Positions 35,997 through 44,965 of a stretch of 64,000 nucleotides of DNA are shown one piece after another. How positions within the stretch are numbered: position 1 is the stretch's first letter; every line of letters starts with the position of its first letter. The stretch is from the NCBI GenBank assembly GCA_964469555.1, contig CAYYAQ010000008.1, positions 1 to 64,000 of the forward strand. The letters run 5' to 3'. The translations under genes were made by a program, and so were the position numbers. A model generated the notes under the pieces. That model saw nothing but the letters and a program-made list of their open reading frames with translations, ran no database searches and had not been told where the DNA came from. This DNA comes from CAYYAQ01 sp964469555. GTDB lineage: Bacteria; Planctomycetota; UBA1135; UBA2386.

Positions 35997-36253
35997 GCCA
36001 CCGATCTACCGGGCGACTGTGCGCGGGACTCGAGCCAGTGTTGCAGCGCCTCGCCGAGGCGCTGCTGAGCCGGACGTCGTACTGCCAAGATGTGCGAGGG
36101 TACGGTGGGTTCCTGTTCGGGCGCTTGAGCGACGGAACCGTTGTGCCGCACGTCAACAGTTGGATCACCGCGTTCGCGGTGCAATCTCTGCGTGGATATA
36201 GGGAGTATCTCGACCGCGGTCGATTCGAAGTCCAGCCTTTCGACCTGGTCTGA
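35997..36253 (+). pseudogene. C-terminal fragment of an unidentified gene
   Basis: The frame ending TGA 36253 reads LEPVLQRLAEALLSRTSYCQ, GYGGFLFGRLSDGTVVPHV and NSWITAFAVQSLRGYREYLD, a convincing protein C-terminus (PHVNSW...FALQAL pattern of helical-barrel enzymes) but with no start. It abuts the broken gamma-glutamyltransferase, so a deletion or false joint near 35990 may link two halves. Confidence 0.45.
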
Positions 36254-36259
36254 ACCGCG

Positions 36260-37939
36260 TCAGCGCCCGCGCTTTTTGGCCTTCGCCATGTTGGTTTTGT
36301 AGCGGGCGATATTGAGTTCGACAGCCCGGAATCCGGGCACGTTCGTGGTGCGGCCCGCAGCGTCTCCGAGGAGGTCGAGCTTGCGACCGAGGCGAGACCA
36401 GCTTCCGACGAAGAGCATCACGCTGGTCTGCTCTCCGAAATGAAGATCCGGCATCTCGCGGTCGATCCTCATGATCACTTCGTGCAGGTGATGACGAGAT
36501 GGCTTGCCGGCGTCGTCCACGTTCACGTTGAACTCCCATCCGCTGTAGACGAGCATGTCGCGCTGACCCCAGCGAAAGAGGCGAAAGGCGCCGTCGCCGG
36601 ATCGCCTGGCGCTCTGTCGCTCGCGGTGGTATTCGGGCATGAACTGGTAGTAGGTCTGCACGGACATCAGCGTGAACCCCGGCGTGTTCCGCACGAACAC
36701 TTCCTTGGCCTTCGCGTAGTGACTCCGAAGAAGTGGGTTTTCAGGGACGCGATAGTGATCCGGTGAGCCAAGCGCGTTCGAGACCTGGTCACGAAACACG
36801 AGGAGAGCGGCGACTACGGAGACGGTGACAATCGCGGTGCGAAGTCCGCGAGAGATTCCCCAAGCGATCGCGAACGCGATGGGCGGTGCGACGATTCCGG
36901 CGAGGTAGAGTGAGTGTCTCGAGCAGCCCAGCGGATACTTCTGCGCGGCGGCGGCGACGATCGCGACAGCGAGGATTGACGTCGTGAATAGTGCGACGTG
37001 GACGTTTCTTCGGGCGAAAGCCAGCGCCAACCCCGCCACGAGGGCGATGGCCACGGGCCCTTCGTAGGTGTAGAGAAAGGCCGAGGACAGCATCCCGAGC
37101 AAACGCGGTACGACATCCGATGCGCCATGGATCATGAACGGGTACAGCCAGCCTTGAAGCGAATCGTTCACCAGCTTGCTCCCTTCGAGCTTGGGCTGAA
37201 TGTGCCAGAGGTATTCGGCGACTGTTACGGCGAGAACCGGGAGGTTCCAGATCACGAGCGGGCGGACTTTCTCAGCGGCGAGTTGTCGGCCCGCAGCGAG
37301 GACGACAAGCGCCAACCCCACGCCCGCGAACGCGAGCATCGTGCCGTAGTGCATGAGCAGTGCGCCGATCATCAGCGTCGCGTACAACGCCAGGGTCCGG
37401 CGGCCTCCGACGCGGAGGAATCGCACCAAGTAGTACAGCGCAAGCGTCAGACACGCGATCTGCATCGTGTATGGACGAATGAGCTGCGACATCTCGATCG
37501 CCGTGTACGAGATGGCGACAAGAAAGGCCGCGAACAGGCCGGTGAGTGTCGCCATCGGGTTCCGCCCGACGCATTCGCGGGCGAAGAGGAACGTCGCAGG
37601 GATGCAGCAACACCCGAAGACCAGGGCGATCGACCGAAGCACCCAGACTTCCGTGCTGATGGCGGCCAGCAGTTTGAGCAGGACGTAGTAGAGCGGCGGA
37701 TGCGCGTTGGCGGAGAACTCCGCGTAGAACTGGCCCCAACTCTCCCACGTGGCCATCGAGTAGTAGATCCCTTCGTCGGGATTGATCCAGTGCGCGTCGA
37801 ACCCGGAGAGCCTGGCGTAGCAGCCGTACGCGAAGATCAGCGCGAGGGGTATCCAGGACTTCGTGCCGAGTAGTTGGCTTGGACGAAATCCGGAGTCAGG
37901 ATCTTCGAGGTTGGGCTCCAACGCAGGATCGGGTGGCAT
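36260..37939 (-). CDS. GT39/ArnT-like membrane glycosyltransferase
   Basis: A 559-residue protein with about ten to twelve membrane spans. The first extracytoplasmic loop holds the family's acidic and ligand motifs: DAHWINPDEGIYY (Asp-Glu pair) and NAHPPLYYVLLKLL. These are typical of dolichyl/undecaprenyl-phosphate-sugar-dependent transferases (PMT_2, GT39/GT83 type). The last 160 residues after the spans are a soluble periplasmic domain with a strongly basic end. Such enzymes move a sugar from a lipid-phosphate carrier to protein or lipid on the outer face of the inner membrane. The acceptor is unknown. It stands alone; the stop lies 6 bp from the end of the convergent fragment. Confidence 0.87.
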   Translation of the reverse strand: MPPDPALEPNLEDPDSGFRPSQLLGTKSWIPLALIFAYGCYARLSGFDAHWINPDEGIYYSMATWESWGQFYAEFSANAHPPLYYVLLKLLAAISTEVWVLRSIALVFGCCCIPATFLFARECVGRNPMATLTGLFAAFLVAISYTAIEMSQLIRPYTMQIACLTLALYYLVRFLRVGGRRTLALYATLMIGALLMHYGTMLAFAGVGLALVVLAAGRQLAAEKVRPLVIWNLPVLAVTVAEYLWHIQPKLEGSKLVNDSLQGWLYPFMIHGASDVVPRLLGMLSSAFLYTYEGPVAIALVAGLALAFARRNVHVALFTTSILAVAIVAAAAQKYPLGCSRHSLYLAGIVAPPIAFAIAWGISRGLRTAIVTVSVVAALLVFRDQVSNALGSPDHYRVPENPLLRSHYAKAKEVFVRNTPGFTLMSVQTYYQFMPEYHRERQSARRSGDGAFRLFRWGQRDMLVYSGWEFNVNVDDAGKPSRHHLHEVIMRIDREMPDLHFGEQTSVMLFVGSWSRLGRKLDLLGDAAGRTTNVPGFRAVELNIARYKTNMAKAKKRGR

Positions 37940-38075
37940 CGTCAGACGGAGTTACCTCGGCGGCCCGAGTAGCAGCAGCAGCACGGCAACCAGAGTGCCC
38001 TTCATACTCGCAATGGTAGAGTGAGCGGGCGAAACGGACGCCACATTCTTGGCGTCCATGAGTCACGCTGCGTGG

Positions 38076-39806
38076 TTAGTGGCTCTCCCGCGGCACGGCC
38101 GCGCCGCGCCGCCCGATAAGGAAGTCGAGATCGCATCCGGAGTCCGCTTGCAGCACATGGTCGTGGTACATCTTCTGGTACCCTCCTTCCATCCGTGGCG
38201 CGGGCGGCTGCCAGGCCGCGCGGCGGCGGGCGAGTTCTTTGTCGTCGACGCGCAACTCCAGGCTCCGACCTGCCACGTCGAGATCGATCACGTCCCCGTC
38301 GCGCACGAGAGCGAGTGGGCCGCCCGCGGCGGACTCGGGGGCTACGTGCAAGACGGCGGTCCCGTATGCCGTGCCGCTCATGCGCGCGTCGGAGATGCGT
38401 ACCATGTCGCGCACGCCGTCGGCGAGCAGCTTGGACGGCAACCCGAAGTTTCCGACCTCCGGCATTCCGGGGTACCCCTTCGGTCCGCAACCACGCAGGA
38501 CGAGGACGGAACTCGGGTCGACGTCGAGTTCTGGATCGGCGATGCGCTCCTTGTAGTGCTCGATGCTGTCGAACACGATGGCGCGACCGCGGTGTTGCAT
38601 CAGCTCGGCGGTAGCTGCCGCGGGCTTGATCACCGCGCCGTCGGGCGCGAGGTTGCCGCGCAGAACGGCGATGCCGCCCTTCTCGTGAAGGGGATTGTCG
38701 CGCTGCCGGATCACGCGGTCGTCGAGTACCTCGGCGCTGGCGTTTTGTTCCCCGAGCGTGGTCCCTGAGATCGTGCGCGTCGTTCCGTCGAGCAGACCGC
38801 TGGCGTTGAGTAGGCGGAGCACGGCGGGCAGTCCACCGGCGTAGTAGAAGTCTTCCATCAGGAACCGGCCAGCCGGCATCAGGTTGACGAGGGTTGGTAT
38901 GTCGTGGCCGATCACGTCCCAGTCCGAGAGCGTGAACGGGATCTCCATGCGACCGGCGAGGGCCAGGAGATGAATCACGGCGTTCGTCGAACCACCGATC
39001 GCCGCGACTGCACGCACCGCGTTGGCGAGCGACTCGCGGGTGACGACCTCGGACATGTGGAGGTCTTCGCGGACCATTTCGACGATGCGCTGACCCGTCA
39101 TGTGGGCGAGCACGTTGCGACGCGCGTCGACCGCGGGAATCGCTGCGTTGCCGGGCAGCGCCATGCCGAGTGCCTCGACGACGCAAGCCATCGTCGACGC
39201 CGTACCCATTGTCATGCAGTGCCCTGCCGATCGCGACATGCATGCCTCCGCGTCCATGAACTCGGCCATCGACATCTTGCCGGCCCGAACCTCTGCGTCG
39301 AACTTCCAGACATCCGTGCCGGAGCCGATGTCGCGACCGCGAAACTTGCCGTTCAGCATCGGTCCGCCGGAGACGACCGCGGTTGGAAGGTCGCAGCTCG
39401 CCGCACCCATCAGCAACGATGGCGTCGTTTTGTCACAGCCGCACAGGAGCACGACGCCGTCGATGGGATTGCCGCGGATCGACTCCTCCACGTCCATGCT
39501 CGCGAGATTGCGGAACAACATCGCGGTGGGGCGCAGGTTGGTCTCGCCCAGCGAGAACACCGGGAACTCGAGGGGCAAACCCCCGGCTTCGTACACGCCG
39601 TGCTTGACGCGCTCGGCGAGCTGTCGGAAGTGCGCGTTGCACGGAGTGAGTTCCGAGAACGTGTTGCAGATGCCGATCACGGGCCGACCGTCGAACAGAT
39701 GTGGCGGCAGTCCCTGGTTTCGCATCCAGCTTCGATGGAGGAATCCATCCTTGTCCGCGGGACCGAACCACGCGGTCGATCGGAGTGGGCGCCTCGGGTC
39801 GCTCAT
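38076..39806 (-). CDS. IlvD/EDD-family sugar-acid dehydratase (arabinonate/xylonate type)
   Basis: A 576-residue protein. It begins like aldonate dehydratases (LRSTAWFG, then HRSWMRNQGLPPHLFDGRP) instead of true IlvD. Cys56 in CNTFSELTPCN, Cys124 in CGCDKTTPS and Cys197 in SRSAGHCMTMGTAS fit the three ligands of the [2Fe-2S] cluster, and Lys126 follows. The C-terminal domain has GNLAPDGAVIKPAAATAE and MVRISDARMSGTAYGT with the catalytic Ser region. The enzyme would turn L-arabinonate, D-xylonate or a similar acid into the 2-keto-3-deoxy acid. It follows the pentose dehydrogenase gene by 58 bp on the same strand, so the two make consecutive steps of an oxidative pentose route. Confidence 0.92.
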   Translation of the reverse strand: MSDPRRPLRSTAWFGPADKDGFLHRSWMRNQGLPPHLFDGRPVIGICNTFSELTPCNAHFRQLAERVKHGVYEAGGLPLEFPVFSLGETNLRPTAMLFRNLASMDVEESIRGNPIDGVVLLCGCDKTTPSLLMGAASCDLPTAVVSGGPMLNGKFRGRDIGSGTDVWKFDAEVRAGKMSMAEFMDAEACMSRSAGHCMTMGTASTMACVVEALGMALPGNAAIPAVDARRNVLAHMTGQRIVEMVREDLHMSEVVTRESLANAVRAVAAIGGSTNAVIHLLALAGRMEIPFTLSDWDVIGHDIPTLVNLMPAGRFLMEDFYYAGGLPAVLRLLNASGLLDGTTRTISGTTLGEQNASAEVLDDRVIRQRDNPLHEKGGIAVLRGNLAPDGAVIKPAAATAELMQHRGRAIVFDSIEHYKERIADPELDVDPSSVLVLRGCGPKGYPGMPEVGNFGLPSKLLADGVRDMVRISDARMSGTAYGTAVLHVAPESAAGGPLALVRDGDVIDLDVAGRSLELRVDDKELARRRAAWQPPAPRMEGGYQKMYHDHVLQADSGCDLDFLIGRRGAAVPRESH

Positions 39807-39864
39807 CTTGGGTCTCCTCGGAATCGATTTGCTGGCAGGCTAGCGATGTTCACGTTCATGGCGC

Positions 39865-40662
39865 TCATGTCCATCCGGCGTCGACGACGAAGGTCTGGCT
39901 CGTGCACATTCGACCGGCGTCGGAAGCCAGGAACAACACGATGTCGGCCACGGCGTCCGGTGCGATCAGTTCCGGCAGGCATTGTCCGGTGCGAACCCGA
40001 GACTCGAACTCGGGATCGAGCCACAGTTTCTTCTGACGCTCGGTCGCGACAAACCCGGGTTCGACACAGTTGATGCGAATGTCTTGGGGCCCGAGTTCGG
40101 TGGCCAGGGTGTTCGTCATTCCCGCGATCGCGGCCTTGGCCGTCGAGTAGATCGAAACACCCGGAAGGCTGAGTCGCCACGCGATCGAGCCGACATTGAC
40201 GATCGACCCACCGCCGTTCTTCGCCATGCGCTCGCGAACTGCCTGGATCGCGAAGAAGTAGTGGCGCAGGTTGATCGCGATGCGCTCGTCGAAGTAATCG
40301 GGTTCGATGGTGTCGATCTCGTGGCGGTCGTCGTTTCCCGCGTTGTTTACGAGGACGTCGACTGGGCCCAGTCGATTCTCCACATCCACGATGGCGGTCC
40401 GCAGCGCTTCGATGTCCATGACATCGCACTTCACAAACAGAGGAGTCGGCCAGTCCTGGTCAGCGAGATCGGCGACGAGTTTCTCCGCCGCATCGACATC
40501 GATGTCCAGGAAGGCGACCCGGCTGTGTTGGCTGGCGAATTGGCGAACGATCGCTTCGCCGATGCCGGAGCCGCCGCCGGTGACGAGCACGGCGCTGTCC
40601 CGCAGGCTCGGATAGATCGCCCTGGGATCATTTGACTGCGTATCGGTTGGATGGGACGCCAT
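39865..40662 (-). CDS. SDR-family sugar 1-dehydrogenase, D-xylose dehydrogenase-like
   Basis: A 265-residue protein from ATG 40662. It has the SDR cofactor loop TGGGSGIGEAI, the NNAG motif (DVLVNNAGNDDRHEIDTI), the catalytic Ser in VGSIAWRLSL and Tyr-x3-Lys in YSTAKA. An Asp after the second strand (FLDID) favours NAD over NADP. The segments AIYPSLRDSAVLVTGGGSGI, NNAGNDDRH and the end FVVDAGWT match, as I remember them, the Caulobacter D-xylose dehydrogenase group. It would oxidise an aldopentose to the lactone, feeding the dehydratase downstream (38076-39806). The sugar could be xylose or arabinose; the lactonase and later enzymes are not in the window. Confidence 0.88.
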   Translation of the reverse strand: MASHPTDTQSNDPRAIYPSLRDSAVLVTGGGSGIGEAIVRQFASQHSRVAFLDIDVDAAEKLVADLADQDWPTPLFVKCDVMDIEALRTAIVDVENRLGPVDVLVNNAGNDDRHEIDTIEPDYFDERIAINLRHYFFAIQAVRERMAKNGGGSIVNVGSIAWRLSLPGVSIYSTAKAAIAGMTNTLATELGPQDIRINCVEPGFVATERQKKLWLDPEFESRVRTGQCLPELIAPDAVADIVLFLASDAGRMCTSQTFVVDAGWT

Positions 40663-40757
40663 CTTGAAGCCAGAGCTTGGGCGTTTTGTGCGCGAGGTGC
40701 AAGTGCTCCGCGCACGCAGGCTCGATCCGGTGGGTAGCGGGAGTATGATCATCGCGC
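40663..40757. promoter_or_regulatory. Divergent promoter region
   Basis: Only 95 bases separate the start of the pentose dehydrogenase (minus) from that of the FAD oxidoreductase (plus). Both promoters must lie here or overlap, so the two transcription units may share one control. I cannot pick a certain -10/-35 pair or operator. Confidence 0.45.
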
Positions 40758-42059
40758 ATGGGAGACGATGTTGCGATCATCGGTGCCGGCGTGATCGGTT
40801 GTGCCATCGGGTGGGAGCTTGCCAAACGCGGCGCGAAGGCCACGGTGATCGACGGGAACGGGCAGGTGGGACACGGCTCCACGGCGGCGTCTTGTGGCAT
40901 CGTTCGGCGCTTCTATTCGACGCCGACGATGACGGCGTTGGCGCACGAGGGTGCCAGCGTCTGGGCAGATTGGTCGGGCCACGTCGGTATCGACGAGTCC
41001 GACGAGTTGCTGGCGCGGTTCGAGCGTCCAGGGATGCTGTTCTTGCCCCCGGAGTTGGGTGAAGATGTCGAGCGCATCGTCGCGCACATGCGCGAGATGG
41101 ATGTGCCAGTCGAAATCCTGACGCCGAGTGAGGTCACGGCGAAGTTTCCTTTCCTCGACGTCAATTCGCACTGGCCGATTCGCCGGCCCGGCGATCCGGA
41201 CTTCCTCGACGACACGAACCGCGAGATCGCCGGGGCCGTATACGAACCGGATGCGGGCTACGTCGTGTCGCCGCAAATCGCGACGAACAACCTCCACACG
41301 GCTGGCGTGCGTGACGGCGTTGTCTTCCTCCTCGGCAAGCGCGTGGTCACGATCGACCACGAGACCAACGGGCGCCGCTTCGCCCTGAACCTCGAGGACG
41401 GCACGACGCACTTCGCGGATGTGTTGGTAAATGCCTCGGGCCCACACTCGAGCGTCATCAACCGGATGGCGGGAGTCAAACTCCAGATCGAGACGCGAGC
41501 GCTGCGCCGGGAGATCTGCGCGGTCGAGAACCCGATACATGCGAGAGGTGGTTCCCTGCCGGTGGTCGGCGACGTCGATTCCGGGATCTACTTCCGCCCC
41601 GAGTCGGGCGGGTACGACATCGTCGTCGGCTCCCTCGATCCGAAGTGTGACGAACTGGAGTGGGTCAGCGAACCGGACTCCTGCGACACGTCATGCACGG
41701 TCGAAGGCTTCGAGCGGCAGGTGATGCGATTGATGAAGAGGTTTCCCGAGGTCCACCTCGAGAACCGGCGCGGGCTCGCTGGCATGTACGACGTCACGCC
41801 GCTCGACTGGAACCCGGTGCTCGACCGTACCGATCTACCGGGCTACTACGTCGCGATCGGTACCAGCGGTTCGTCCTTCAAGACCTCGCCGGTCATCGGC
41901 TCGGTGATGGCAGAATTGATCGAGACCTGTGAAGAGGGGCGAGACCACGACCAGGATCCGCTCCACATCACGCTCCCGCGGACCGGACTCGAGATCGATG
42001 TGTCGTTCTTCTCCCGGCTTCGCGGCGCCCACGCCACATCGGCATCGGTGTTGGGGTGA
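40758..42059 (+). CDS. FAD-dependent D-amino acid / sarcosine oxidase-like oxidoreductase
   Basis: A 433-residue protein of the DAO family. The FAD-binding dinucleotide fold begins at once (DVAIIGAGVIGCAIGWELAK) with the acidic end of strand 2 (ATVIDGN) and the flavin-contact segment HGSTAASCGIVRRFYSTP. Mid-protein VLVNASGPHSSVIN and late GYYVAIGTSGSSFKTSP are the usual second FAD contacts. No covalent-flavin Cys is obvious. Members oxidise secondary or D-amino acids, or hydroxy acids; the substrate is not clear. It is divergent from the pentose operon and could act on a related product, but that is inference from position only. Confidence 0.88.
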   Translation: MGDDVAIIGAGVIGCAIGWELAKRGAKATVIDGNGQVGHGSTAASCGIVRRFYSTPTMTALAHEGASVWADWSGHVGIDESDELLARFERPGMLFLPPELGEDVERIVAHMREMDVPVEILTPSEVTAKFPFLDVNSHWPIRRPGDPDFLDDTNREIAGAVYEPDAGYVVSPQIATNNLHTAGVRDGVVFLLGKRVVTIDHETNGRRFALNLEDGTTHFADVLVNASGPHSSVINRMAGVKLQIETRALRREICAVENPIHARGGSLPVVGDVDSGIYFRPESGGYDIVVGSLDPKCDELEWVSEPDSCDTSCTVEGFERQVMRLMKRFPEVHLENRRGLAGMYDVTPLDWNPVLDRTDLPGYYVAIGTSGSSFKTSPVIGSVMAELIETCEEGRDHDQDPLHITLPRTGLEIDVSFFSRLRGAHATSASVLG

Positions 42060-42088
42060 GGAGCGGCTTCGGGACGTAGCTCCGGCGG

Positions 42089-44500
42089 CTACTGCGTGAA
42101 CCGCACGGCCAGACCGTTGCTCAGTTCCTGCGCCGCAGCCTGGAAGTAAGCCGTGAATCCCTTGGCGTTCGCCGGGATCGTGGTCGACAGGCCGCCGAAT
42201 CCCGTGGCATCCAGCGAGATGGGCACGGTCACCAACACCGTCGCATCGATCAGCAGCGGGCCGAACGCCCCGAGGTCGATCGGCTTCAGGCCATGCGAGA
42301 TTCCGAGGATCGCCGACGCGTTCGGCGGACCCTTGAAGATCTGGAGGTTGAGAATGTTGCCAACTCTGGGGATGCTCGTCGAGCTCAGCTCGACGCCGGA
42401 AGGTGCGCCCTTGCGTCGCAGGTCGAACTGCATGGTCCGACCGATCGTGCCGCCGAGCGCCGGCGCACCACCGGTGGGCGTCCACAAGAAGAACTCCTGG
42501 CCGGAGGCGTCGGGCAAGTCACCGTAGGCCCGGTCTTCCTTCTGATCTCCGAACACCATGATGTCGAGGATGCGGCCCGATGCGTCGGACAACACGACTT
42601 TCTCGCCGTCCTTGTCGAGACTGAACGTGGCGTGCAGCTTCCCTTCGGTCGGCTCGTTGTCCAACCACACGCGAACGAACCCCTTGGCCGGAATCGTCGT
42701 GCCGGTCGGGAACTGCCACTTCTTCGGAATCAGGAGGTCGTCGGACAGGTAGTACCCCGCCAACGCGATCGGAGCGTTCGATGTGTTGTGGATCTCGGCC
42801 CAGTCGTCGTAGTCGCCGGCCTGATCCTTGTCGACGGACTTGTTGTCCGCGAGCACTTCGTTGACGACGAGCGACGAAGGGGTGGAGAGGTCCGTGATAA
42901 TGTAGTTCGGCGGAACGTGGCCGCCCGTAGCGGGCAGGAATCGTATCGCGCCACCCTGGGCGAGCGTCGATCGCGCGCCGACGTAGTATTCGATCTTGGT
43001 TCCGAGGTTCTGCCGGGGGATCGAAAGACCAAAGACGCCGTCGTTCGCGGTCCCGTCGTTGTGCTTCCCGTCGTCGAACATCGGATCTTCGTTGTACGCG
43101 CCGATGTTCCGCCAGTAGAGCTTCACCCACGCGAGACCCACCGAACTGCTCGCCTTCGCGGTGATCCAGACGACGTCTTGGTCCTTGGGCTTGCTGGGGT
43201 TCTGGGTCAGAACCGACAGCGTGGGGCGCGCCGTCTTGAACTCGGCGAGGCCGTTCAGGTAGATCCGCCGCTTGTCGATCATCGGCTTGATCCCCGGAAT
43301 CCACTGCCAGCGGGAGCCGATGTACACCTGCAGGTCCTGTGTCACGCTCGGCGTGAATTGCGCGAAGGGATAGAGCTTGTACGGGTCCTTCTGCACCTCC
43401 GCCTGGATCAGCTTCTGGTACTGCGCGACGAGCGGGCCCGCGAACTTCCAGTCGTAGAAGTCTGCCATCATGGTGTGCATGTAGGCGATGTAGCGCTGCC
43501 GCCATTCCGGGTCGACGAGGACGCGGCTGAGCAGCGGGCGGTTCGGCTTCGTCGTCGTCATGTACCACGGGCTGAGCTGCTGCTTCTGAAGAACGGTCAA
43601 CCACGCGTTGCCGCCGTACGTCGCGTTCAGATCCCAGGGCAGGAGCGTGGTTCGCTTGTGAAGCGGATCCTCGTAGAGGTAGAAGTTGTGGGCCGTGTTG
43701 CCGATGTAGCTGTCTATCGCCGGCAGGATGTTGTTGCCGGCCAGGTAGCGGATGCACTCGTCGATGTCGACGATCTTCGGCGCCGCCGCGTGCAGTTGAC
43801 CGGCTGCCGTGTTGTTGAGCACGTTGCAGGTCTGCATCAGGTTCTGCCAGGCGCCCGTCGTGTTCGCGTTCTTGAGTTCGTAGCCGCGGTAGTAGTTGGT
43901 CAAGATCGTACCGAGCCACTTGAGCGCGGGATCGTCAGCCGTGCCACCGCCGCTTCGCTCGCCGCGGTAGCGGAACCCGTCGACGTCGCGAAACCACGCC
44001 TTGAGCATCTTCTTGTTGATCTGCTCGACGTTGATGTACACGCCGTAGCTCTTGCCGTTGACGATCAGCTTGACCCAGTTTGCCTTCGAGGCTGGCTCGA
44101 TCCGGCGGAACATCTTGTAGGCGAGAACCTCGCGCACGAACGCGGGGTCGCGAAACCCGTTGTTGAGGTTGAGGGTCTGGTAGCCGTAGAGTTCCTCGGT
44201 GCCGCCGAAGGCATCGAGCTTGATCTTGAACGGCTTCTTGATCGACTTGACTGCCTTGTACGAGGAGTTCCCGCGGTAGCGGACACCGATGTCCTTGAAG
44301 ACCATGCCGCCGACCTTGAGGTCGGCCTTGATGTAGGTCTTCGAGACGTAGTTGTTGGTGAGTTGGGTCTGCCAGTTCGATTGCTTGAAGGTCAGTTCCA
44401 GCGTGCGGAGGATCGTCTCATCGTAGAGGCCCTTCTGGGCGGTCACGAGAGAGCTACAAAAGCAGAGTGCGAGGAGGAGCCGGTATGGATGGTGCGTCAT
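42089..44500 (-). CDS. Secreted CotH-kinase-like protein with lamin-tail domain and C-terminal module
   Basis: A 803-residue protein; ATG 44500 gives a clean signal peptide (LLLALCFCSSLVTAQ). Residues about 35-430 form a CotH domain (VRYRGNSSYKAVKSIKKPFK, LNLNNGFRDPAFVREVLAYK, YGVYINVEQINKKML, ATYGGNAW); CotH proteins are atypical protein kinases. Residues about 440-545 are an Ig-like spacer. Residues about 555-690 are a lamin-tail domain (LVVNEVLADN, DDWAEIHNTSNAPIALAGYY, FVRVWLDNEPTEGKLHATF). Residues about 715-803 are the C-terminal module found in several secreted proteins here (AFGPLLIDATVLVTVPIS, then YFQAAAQELSNGLAV). Extracellular; possible phosphorylation or adhesion. Convergent with the oxidase gene, 29 bp apart. 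Confidence 0.9.
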   Translation of the reverse strand: MTHHPYRLLLALCFCSSLVTAQKGLYDETILRTLELTFKQSNWQTQLTNNYVSKTYIKADLKVGGMVFKDIGVRYRGNSSYKAVKSIKKPFKIKLDAFGGTEELYGYQTLNLNNGFRDPAFVREVLAYKMFRRIEPASKANWVKLIVNGKSYGVYINVEQINKKMLKAWFRDVDGFRYRGERSGGGTADDPALKWLGTILTNYYRGYELKNANTTGAWQNLMQTCNVLNNTAAGQLHAAAPKIVDIDECIRYLAGNNILPAIDSYIGNTAHNFYLYEDPLHKRTTLLPWDLNATYGGNAWLTVLQKQQLSPWYMTTTKPNRPLLSRVLVDPEWRQRYIAYMHTMMADFYDWKFAGPLVAQYQKLIQAEVQKDPYKLYPFAQFTPSVTQDLQVYIGSRWQWIPGIKPMIDKRRIYLNGLAEFKTARPTLSVLTQNPSKPKDQDVVWITAKASSSVGLAWVKLYWRNIGAYNEDPMFDDGKHNDGTANDGVFGLSIPRQNLGTKIEYYVGARSTLAQGGAIRFLPATGGHVPPNYIITDLSTPSSLVVNEVLADNKSVDKDQAGDYDDWAEIHNTSNAPIALAGYYLSDDLLIPKKWQFPTGTTIPAKGFVRVWLDNEPTEGKLHATFSLDKDGEKVVLSDASGRILDIMVFGDQKEDRAYGDLPDASGQEFFLWTPTGGAPALGGTIGRTMQFDLRRKGAPSGVELSSTSIPRVGNILNLQIFKGPPNASAILGISHGLKPIDLGAFGPLLIDATVLVTVPISLDATGFGGLSTTIPANAKGFTAYFQAAAQELSNGLAVRFTQ

Positions 44501-44649
44501 GGCTGCTGACGGCAGGAGTCGCGGCAGGGGGACCTCCATGGTGCGGTAGATCTGGCCCGATTGGTAGTGCCTCGTAGTTGGTAAACAGAGAGAACTCTCA
44601 GCACTGGCATCCACCGCGCTGATGCCACCGTGACTTCTAATCAGTACGA

Positions 44650-44884
44650 GTAGCGCGGTGATCGGCTGGATATCTCGCTGTTCACGTTGTCAGGCAAGTC
44701 TGCCGGCGACGACTTCGGCCTCGGCGTCACTTTTGCGGGGGACATCGATTGCGACGGCTTTGATGACATCGCGGTCAGCGCCGATCTCACGGACACCGGC
44801 GGGTCGAACTCCGGTACCGTCTACGTCTACTCCGGCCAGAATCTCGAACTGCGTAGCAACCGGCACGCGACTTTTGTGAGGTAG
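44650..44884 (+). pseudogene. FG-GAP (integrin-alpha type) repeat fragment
   Basis: One frame to TAG 44884 reads SGKSAGDDFGLGVTFAGDID, then CDGFDDIAVSADLTDTGG and GTVYVYSG. That is one complete FG-GAP propeller blade with its calcium-binding DIDCDGFDD. Such blades occur in sets of three to seven in large secreted proteins. A lone blade with no signal peptide and no partner blades is the leftover of a larger gene. Confidence 0.65.
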
Positions 44885-44965
44885 CGCGACGCGCAGCTCG
44901 CGATCTTTCCGCAATCGCGATGTGAAACTCCTCGTAGCGCGAGCGAAGCGGCGCATGCTGAGGTC

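Noticed and set aside
42293..44509. Plus-strand open frame of 738 codons
   Set aside because: Antisense of the CotH/lamin-tail gene; low-complexity Val/Arg/Leu composition and no motif.
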